From the NCBI GenBank assembly GCA_026398575.1, contig JAPLSP010000473.1, positions 1 to 9,762 of the forward strand: a stretch of 9,762 nucleotides of DNA. The letters run 5' to 3'. How positions within the stretch are numbered: position 1 is the first letter of the stretch; every line of letters begins with the position of its first letter. The position numbers and the translations under genes were made by a program. This DNA is from Candidatus Sumerlaeota bacterium. Lineage in GTDB: Bacteria; Sumerlaeota; Sumerlaeia; JADFCT01. Shown in pieces: positions 7,701 to 9,762 of the stretch. Under the pieces are notes generated by a model that had not been told where the DNA came from, ran no database searches, and saw nothing but the letters and a program-made list of their open reading frames with translations.

Positions 7701-9072
7701 TCACAGGAATGGGAACTGCGCTCAAAGTTTTAAGTACCTCTTTTGCCTGCTCCTTGGGCGTCTGCGATTTCACCATGGGAAGCACCACGATGAACATAGT
7801 GGCAACGGTCAGCGCGACGGCGAGGAGGCGCAGGCGGGGGTGGCGCCAGATTTTCTTTTCCAGGCGGCGCAGGCGCTCCAGGAGGTTGCTGGGATGCTCG
7901 ATCAGCCCGAGGAGGCCGAGGCCGTCGCGGGTGTGGGGGCGGACGAGGCGTTCGACGGCTTGGAGCAGTGTTTCGCGGTAGGCGGGGGTTTCTTCTTTGA
8001 GGAAGCCGGCCACGGTGGCGTCGCAGCACAGTTCGCGCAAATGCTGGAACCGCTGCCGCACCAGCCAGAGGAGCGGGTTGAACCAGTAAAGAATCTGGAG
8101 CGCGACGAAGAAGGAATTGACGTAGAGATCGCCGCGCTTGATGTGGGCCAGCTCGTGAAGGAGGATGTGGCGAAGGGCGGTGTCGGACGGGGAGGGCTGG
8201 TCTGGCGGAGAGGGTTGGTCAGACGCGTCGGACTGGTCGGACGCGTCTGACGGGTCAAAGGGGGCCATGCTGGGAAATGCGCGATTTCGGCACTCCAGCG
8301 GCATCACCAGAACTGGGCGCCAGAGTCCGAAGACGGCCGGGGACTGAATCCTTGAAGAAAAAACCACAGTGGGCAGACGCCGCAGCTGGAGTTGCGATGC
8401 GGCGGCGCTGAGCGCCTGCGAAAAACCGGCTGAACAGCCACCATTTCCGTTCTTTCCGGCATTCGTGTTCTCTTCGGCATTCGCGCGCACTGCGCTATTC
8501 GCGCTGTATTCGCTATTCGCGCGCACTATGCCATTCACGCATTCCAGAAGGTATTCCCGCCGCAAGCCACGGAAGCGCAGAATAGCCCACGCGCTCAAGG
8601 AGACAACGCCGAGAAACCATAGGATCATCAGCCAGGCTTGTTTTGAGAGGACGGCGGGCGCTTGCTTCGATAGGATGATGGTCGCCCGTTTGGGAGCGAT
8701 GGCTGCGCCGGCGGGGGCGGCGGGAGCGGCGGGAGCGAGGAAGGAATCGCCTCCACCAGAATTGAACTCTATTGGGGTGTACGATGCGGGCGCCGGGCGG
8801 GCGTCCAGTGGAACGGAATGCGCGACAACGGGAGCGGCTGCGCGCAGTTTGAACACCGCGCCCGCCAGACTGGCCGGCGAGGAGAGCGACGGCGGCAGGA
8901 TCAGCTTGACCATGACCAGCAGCCAGAGCGCGTACCGCACCTGCGGCCAGGCCCACCGGCGCATCATCAAATCCGCGAGAAGGACAAACGCGATCAACAG
9001 ACATGATTGCCACAGCGCCGGCCATATCCATTCCCACCAGCGCAACGCAATGCTGTTCATGAGGTCGGCCAT
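1792..9072 (-). CDS. Giant BlaR1-like M56 metalloprotease receptor with multidomain ectodomain
   Basis: This 2426-residue membrane protein has a BlaR1-type zinc protease at its N-terminus and replaces the usual ~250-residue sensor with an ectodomain of ~1990 residues. Membrane segments lie near 14-34, 42-61, 147-165 and 413-434. HELAH (306-310) and E347 in RELCCDA supply the expected zinc ligands. Outside the membrane come a possible LolA-like domain (435-670), eight carboxypeptidase-regulatory-like repeats (720-1480), leucine-rich repeats (1604-1795), five Asp-rich loops (1851-2048) and a second LolA-like domain (2088-2310) plus tail. The start is fixed by GGAGG about 10 bases upstream, 2 bases after the repressor stop, so translation is probably coupled. 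By analogy with BlaR1, ligand binding would trigger loss of the repressor. No penicillin-binding SxxK/SxN/KTG domain was seen. The frame is open for 7.3 kb. The ligand is unknown. Confidence 0.93.
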   Translation of the reverse strand: MADLMNSIALRWWEWIWPALWQSCLLIAFVLLADLMMRRWAWPQVRYALWLLVMVKLILPPSLSSPASLAGAVFKLRAAAPVVAHSVPLDARPAPASYTPIEFNSGGGDSFLAPAAPAAPAGAAIAPKRATIILSKQAPAVLSKQAWLMILWFLGVVSLSAWAILRFRGLRREYLLECVNGIVRANSEYSANSAVRANAEENTNAGKNGNGGCSAGFSQALSAAASQLQLRRLPTVVFSSRIQSPAVFGLWRPVLVMPLECRNRAFPSMAPFDPSDASDQSDASDQPSPPDQPSPSDTALRHILLHELAHIKRGDLYVNSFFVALQILYWFNPLLWLVRQRFQHLRELCCDATVAGFLKEETPAYRETLLQAVERLVRPHTRDGLGLLGLIEHPSNLLERLRRLEKKIWRHPRLRLLAVALTVATMFIVVLPMVKSQTPKEQAKEVLKTLSAVPIPVTYECVFVYQRTDNKDPHELLYQKQKVVTDGDIARYETIEDLGSTSTVSKPWGMLVFNNYREDYGVNIDKSKNECLIMQETFFVPDPRAAMRPYPPGENIEETLEYSEKMQVTKTSADEAKITCLMKEVKNIKQRQRWEITISMVDDAHILSDKSWWGDVIEHEYIYNDYKKIDGFWIPMALSINDGSNPSKMKIEKISFKPLASKDILDYRKEIGPKMRVTDFRFIEKTTSNADPLTSPPLSRSQSKANAKSDGGGHAPTSDQYRISGQVVDVDTSQPLAQFPFNCLWDNMDNYGRLDSHPVVSDDRGRFETLVPRDTHFSFAPHSKDKSSALIDPEWPQRLLNPGWARSDQSGLVVGMRLLKANPLSGMVLDSEGRAVAGAGVYTNLKDQSAVSGKDGSFVIAAAPLDREYDLLAFNPSRSQGAVIHIKPGVHETTIRLGPTVSRTGRIMDTEGHAAPGVEISFKPVLNGKACYERGARWEGESDGKGEFHVPGLMPQLRYEVNPSSGDKASTRRGGTEEAMDFSKLPDNAPIILKTVLYEKTLTGRVVSPSGAAIPHASIRIISVDVRAMVNPRNEAKADDQGRFYIDHLAPGELTFLVFAPGCLGREIHAPSDAKDIQVILEPLAGKELNYEAEVVNEQGAPASDIPIQLLLSLHEGEKQTRKEHNARTDAAGKARFRVGPFAATVTEGQGVIGFSLDGYAHAWRWIDLVESKPVRLILRKPGQPYRRQIIDPKGNPVPGVQICLIGMSQDLVEQSRAARCFEGVLDFHTTSDAQGWFEFSGFTQKDLVWYEYSAAGYRKDNDIFFESANLINQPIMFMPISAVKGRVLVRATGKPLAPAPYVYLTFRGETSGQGNTVTLSPDGSFKAELRPGKYKALFEYYGEPGELSSLVITPIPVIEVKENQPLNLDFMLDRGIEVSGKVIMAETGKPVVGVSVENPLTGPRVYYGQLLARLKENYRDSWNASSYIEKDGSFRLFLPEGEFDLIYMGTSYSGPTPPAFCAIKVEKGGAYGNLLIKAFDTLGNAALVAAAEPQLKDGDKKQENAQGPVKAAGERVIRFPEDRSLGSLVLAIPRTDRSSTQTEVNYDVKEFGEARGTKRIPENGWLSLTLATTDSLSALAALPDITTGAIQELSFPSGTVDADLEPLERLAFDGRLNLPFAQKISDEGLAHIGKLTSLKTLSIGFSQRITPAGMAHLKPLKELKMLNLSACSVTDEGLAVIREFAKLEVLMLGHTQITDEGLWNIENLTSLRTLWLNKVAVTGKGMAHLEKLSKLEKLIIARTDVGDEAIPILEKLTSLQDLEVNGTHITTSGVAELKRALPNCVVFSDADLPPAQSSGKDAATMETRPDPVSTLSEVAQADADGLVRKMIEPYRWQCTKDGKVVRDEWDQDKDGAVDTIMEDKGEQNGIRKSILRVDSNRDGKFGTASDETTTKSIDQYGKITYEKDMNSDGVIDFIKTMYLSPYSASKAPGGLHRDLMKKYISDDAVLSGSDMEPSKDFKGNKYEDYIYKDRPGGKTVHVEMGYKNASGHPNWINILENGSTIVEIIDQDTNGIPEVYRFNRQEYKITGWTPRIEYDRDQDGVIEKITLLDQYGRSLDQSFPIVKYLDFFSDKGGVNATTATSASLTDDALRAIQGRLRNIRAKKIQFDYTRLTAMADNKPTVKHECTLLVYQGGFREEIRDADGKTNFYYHSNVTPPGPPRITTDIGDDRCSVLSHIDSSEKSISYMSYSNHLMLGHAWAIQWSEVTLGGFTTNPHERATVTAGVTRNGYQCVKLGEYTYYAPELGWACVEDFGVSCRDFAKYGDFFLPRVIKDGSAENTISKITMDADFDPALLDLPKPKPGWTIHLQYPVWDADAGSAISEKKIVWRRNGFEMTASRAQEIRRPLAVSIAYWRGSDSVLSRVQEFPIPYYDEKRNLIVWAKYNGANSTYVKVHEGDQLPEHFRPAPWQDLVEITKSWLPE
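1795..2811 (-). other. C-terminal LolA-like domain and tail of the receptor
   Basis: Residues 2088-2310 start with a helix (DDALRAIQGRLRNI), followed by strands around FDYTRL and a late segment, GDFFLPRVI...DADFDPALLDLPKPKPG. That late segment has the look of the last strands of lipoprotein-carrier (LolA/LolB-like) folds. Residues 2311-2426 are a further unrecognised tail rich in aromatic residues. The fold call is inference from pattern only. The DNA is AT-rich compared with the middle of the gene. Confidence 0.4.
2923..3531 (-). other. Asp-rich calcium-type loops in the receptor
   Basis: Five loops fit D-x-D/N-x-D/N-G: DQDKDGAVD (1851-1859), DSNRDGKFG (1879-1885), DMNSDGVID (1909-1917), DQDTNGIPE (2011-2019) and DRDQDGVIE (2040-2048). 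Such loops occur in EF-hand, dockerin and thrombospondin-type-3 repeats and bind calcium. No full helix-loop-helix pairs are evident, so an extracellular calcium-stabilised rod is more likely than a cytoplasmic sensor. Confidence 0.65.
3688..4263 (-). other. Leucine-rich repeat domain of the receptor
   Basis: Residues 1604-1795 contain about seven 22-25-residue units of the form L-x-x-L-x-L-(6)-I/V-T-D/x-x-G-(2)-H/I-(2)-L. Examples are LAHIGKLTSLKTL, LAVIREFAKLEVL and LWNIENLTSLRTL. The array ends in VAELKRALPNCVVFSD, the common closing unit of this bacterial LRR class. It is probably a ligand- or partner-binding surface outside the cell membrane. Confidence 0.85.
4633..6915 (-). other. Eight carboxypeptidase-regulatory-like repeats in the receptor
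   Basis: Residues 720-1480 hold successive ~80-110-residue beta-sandwich units, recognised by a first strand of SGxVxD type, then xGxPxxGxxV, then a D-G-x-F turn. Examples are ISGQVVD...DDRGRFETL, LSGMVLDSEGRAVAGAGV...GKDGSFVI, LTGRVVSPSGAAIPHASI...DDQGRFYI, VKGRVLV...SPDGSFKAEL and VSGKVIM...KDGSFRLFL. The unit beginning near 1086 and the one near 1179 are more diverged. These folds usually act as spacers or carbohydrate/protein-binding modules in surface proteins. The encoding DNA is GC-rich compared with both flanks. Confidence 0.8.
7063..7770 (-). other. First ectodomain module after the last membrane segment (possible LolA-like)
   Basis: Residues 435-670 follow the fourth membrane helix. 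They begin with a helix (KEQAKEVLKTL), then VTYECVFVYQR, a run of alternating strands, and end with IDGFWIPMALSI...MKIEKISFKPL. The order and the 'GFWIP' strand recall lipoprotein-sorting (LolA-like) folds and parallel the C-terminal module. This is inferred by eye only. Confidence 0.4.
8179..8256 (-). repeat. 18-bp minisatellite encoding an acidic Ser/Asp/Pro linker
   Basis: A CTGGTC-like hexamer recurs at 8197, 8215, 8233 and 8251, exactly 18 bases apart, with a weaker copy at 8179. On the minus strand it encodes six-residue units such as SDASDQ, SDASDQ and PSPPDQ (residues about 273-297). This linker sits only 9 residues before the HELAH helix of the protease. Confidence 0.75.
8461..8538 (-). 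repeat. 18-bp minisatellite encoding an Ala/Asn-rich linker
   Basis: An ATTCGC-like hexamer recurs at 8461, 8479, 8497, 8515 and 8533, exactly 18 bases apart. The identical 13-mer ATTCGCGCGCACT is at 8479 and 8515. On the minus strand it encodes six-residue units: VRANSE, YSANSA, VRANAE, ENTNAG (residues about 183-206). It lies in the cytoplasmic loop after the third membrane helix. Confidence 0.8.
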
Positions 9073-9074
9073 GG

Positions 9075-9449
9075 TCAGCGCCCTCCTTTTTGTTTGCTCT
9101 CCTTCAGCGCGCGCAGCAGCTCGGCGCGTTGTTTCTCCGACAATTTTTCATCCGAAACCATGAACTGCATCATCGGTCCGAACGCGCCGTCGAAGGCCGC
9201 GTCCAGAACCGCGCGCAGGGCCGAGCGCCGCGCCTTATCCCGCGTCAGGAGCGGCTCATAGAGGGCCGTGTTCGCGCGCATTCGCGATTTGATGGCGCCT
9301 TTTTTCTCCAGGCGCGTGAGCATGGTCTTGATCGTGGTATAGGCCCAGTTGGCATCGCCTTCCACGCGTTCCATGACGTCGCGCGCGCTGGCAGGATGCC
9401 GGTCCCAGATCGCGTTCATCAGTTTCCATTCCACTTGGGATAGTTTCAT
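9075..9449 (-). CDS. BlaI/MecI/CopY-family transcriptional repressor
   Basis: This 124-residue protein is of normal length for the family and probably acts as a dimer that represses its own operon. Residues 1-70 form a winged helix: LSQVEWKLMNAIW is the typical first helix, and NWAYTTIKTMLTRLEKKG (34-51) holds the recognition helix and is the family's hallmark. Residues 80-117 (FDGAFGPMMQFMVSDEKLSEKQ) match the helical dimerisation part, where BlaI and MecI are cut on induction. The start is supported by GGGAGG 6 bases upstream. It is 2 bases upstream of the M56 receptor gene, the standard pairing of this two-gene system. Because the receptor lacks a penicillin sensor, the blaI symbol is not assigned. 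A degenerate dyad overlaps its promoter. Confidence 0.95.
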   Translation of the reverse strand: MKLSQVEWKLMNAIWDRHPASARDVMERVEGDANWAYTTIKTMLTRLEKKGAIKSRMRANTALYEPLLTRDKARRSALRAVLDAAFDGAFGPMMQFMVSDEKLSEKQRAELLRALKESKQKGGR

Positions 9450-9485
9450 CGTTGACCTCCCGTTTGATATTTCGTCCGGCTGATT

Positions 9486-9499
9486 CGGGGCGCGCCCCG
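9486..9499. repeat. 14-bp GC palindrome in the repressor leader
   Basis: CGGGGCGCGCCCCG is a perfect palindrome within the predicted 5' leader, 37 bases before the repressor start codon and about 20 bases before its ribosome binding site. It could fold as a short strong RNA hairpin or serve as a second protein-binding site. In a GC-rich genome chance cannot be excluded. Confidence 0.5.
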
Positions 9500-9525
9500 G
9501 ATTGCAAAAATGACTTATGTCGAAG

Positions 9526-9555
9526 TATCTACTACAGGAGTCGAAGAAGCGTCAA
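9526..9555 (-). promoter_or_regulatory. Candidate promoter of the repressor-receptor operon
   Basis: On the minus strand TTGACG (9555-9550) is a good -35 box, and TAGATA (9531-9526) is a weak -10 box 18 bases away. An A/T-rich stretch (9560-9576) lies just upstream of the -35. Transcription would start near 9519, leaving a leader of about 70 bases. The operator-like dyad covers the spacer, as in self-repressed BlaI-type operons. Confidence 0.5.
9530..9545. promoter_or_regulatory. Degenerate BlaI-type operator
   Basis: Plus strand TACTACA-GG-AGTCGAA. The left half is the TACTACA type seen in BlaI-family operators (TACTACA-NN-TGTAGTA form), and the right half agrees at 4 of 7 positions. It lies between the -35 and -10 boxes and reaches one base or two into the -10. 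A small second dyad, AGTA-TC-TACT (9524-9533), overlaps it. Confidence 0.4.
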
Positions 9556-9565
9556 GGGCTTTTTT

Positions 9566-9684
9566 GAAATTTTTTATGGCTACAAGACGAGGGGGCATTT
9601 GCCGGGAGAACGACCCGCCTGATTTCTTCCGGCCATTTCAGGGCTTTCGCGGTGAGAAATCCGGGTTAGTTTTGCAGCGATTGG
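9566..9684. other. Gene-free stretch upstream of the repressor promoter
   Basis: About 120 bases begin with an A/T run that may help the promoter, followed by mixed-composition sequence. No gene, tRNA or clear site was found between this run and the edge palindrome. Confidence 0.5.
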
Positions 9685-9741
9685 CAGGCAGAATCATTGA
9701 GGGCAGAATCATTATGATTCTGCCCTCAATGATTCTGCCTG
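9685..9741. repeat. 57-bp palindrome with GGCAGAATCATT subunits
   Basis: Arms 9685-9712 and 9714-9741 are perfectly complementary over 28 bp around a single central base. Each arm holds two direct copies of GGCAGAATCATT (9687-9698 and 9702-9713 on the left, period 15), so the whole is two direct plus two inverted units. It lies about 235 bases upstream of the repressor gene. It could be a dispersed palindromic element, a bidirectional terminator for an unseen gene to the right, or a mobile-element remnant. Confidence 0.9.
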
Positions 9742-9762
9742 TATTTATGCGCGTTTGCTCGA

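Larger units (their letters stand above)
7771..9072 (-). other. M56/BlaR1 zinc-protease domain of the receptor
   Basis: Residues 1-434 match the BlaR1 layout: two N-terminal membrane helices, a third at 147-165, a cytoplasmic zinc-protease loop, a hydrophobic stretch at 317-338 (FNPLLWLV) and a fourth helix at 413-434. LLHELAHIKRGDLYVN (304-319) and LRELCCDATVAG (345-356) are the family's signature stretches. All expected ligands (H306, H310, E347) and the catalytic E307 are present, so the protease should be active. Two low-complexity insertions interrupt the loop. Confidence 0.92.

Noticed and set aside
7216..8250. 344-codon plus-strand frame
   Set aside because: It is antisense to the protease and first ectodomain module. 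The product becomes a low-complexity Glu/Gly/Val run, typical of a shadow of GC-rich coding DNA.
8369..9163. 264-codon plus-strand frame
   Set aside because: It covers the receptor's N-terminal membrane region and part of the repressor in antisense. Its composition is Arg/Ala-rich and uninformative.
1792..9449. Beta-lactam resistance regulator (BlaI-BlaR1 proper)
   Set aside because: The repressor and protease belong to those families, but the receptor lacks a penicillin-binding domain and no beta-lactamase gene is in the window.
1..9762. CRISPR array, tRNA, rRNA or transposase gene
   Set aside because: No regularly spaced repeats with unique spacers, no cloverleaf and no transposase motifs were seen on either strand. 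The 18-bp repeats are contiguous and coding.

Overview
The window is a bacterial chromosomal segment with three confident genes, all on the minus strand. From right to left they are a BlaI/MecI-type repressor (9075-9449), a very large BlaR1-like M56 metalloprotease receptor of 2426 residues (1792-9072), and a secreted protein of probable ThuA/class I amidotransferase-like fold (119-1279). Fusing an M56 receptor to carboxypeptidase-regulatory-like repeats, short leucine-rich repeats and Asp-rich calcium loops is a style known from Planctomycetota, Lentisphaerota and related environmental lineages. The dispersed-type inverted repeats also fit such a genome. The phylum is an inference, not a demonstration.

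Layout. Positions 9450-9762 hold the repressor promoter and a degenerate BlaI-type operator, then a 57-bp near-perfect palindrome at the window edge. The repressor and receptor genes are separated by only 2 bases and clearly form an operon. The receptor has an N-terminal membrane-embedded zinc protease with HELAH and a downstream glutamate. After the last membrane segment comes an ectodomain of about 1990 residues. It is built, in order, from a possible LolA-like domain, eight beta-sandwich repeats, leucine-rich repeats, calcium-type loops and a second possible LolA-like domain. The 512-base gap at 1280-1791 carries a 30-bp-arm stem-loop of a widely dispersed type and two stretches that resemble parts of the repressor promoter. 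The secreted-protein gene follows, with a GC-rich hairpin over its last codons, and then a small open frame that runs off the left edge.

How the parts may work together. By analogy with BlaR1/BlaI, the receptor would sense an extracellular ligand, activate its cytoplasmic protease face, and cause loss of the repressor and induction of its own operon. No penicillin-binding sensor domain was seen, so the stimulus is probably not a beta-lactam. The receptor itself could be a large envelope-anchored adhesive or sensing structure. The promoter resemblances suggest, but do not prove, that the secreted ThuA-like protein is a second target of the same repressor.
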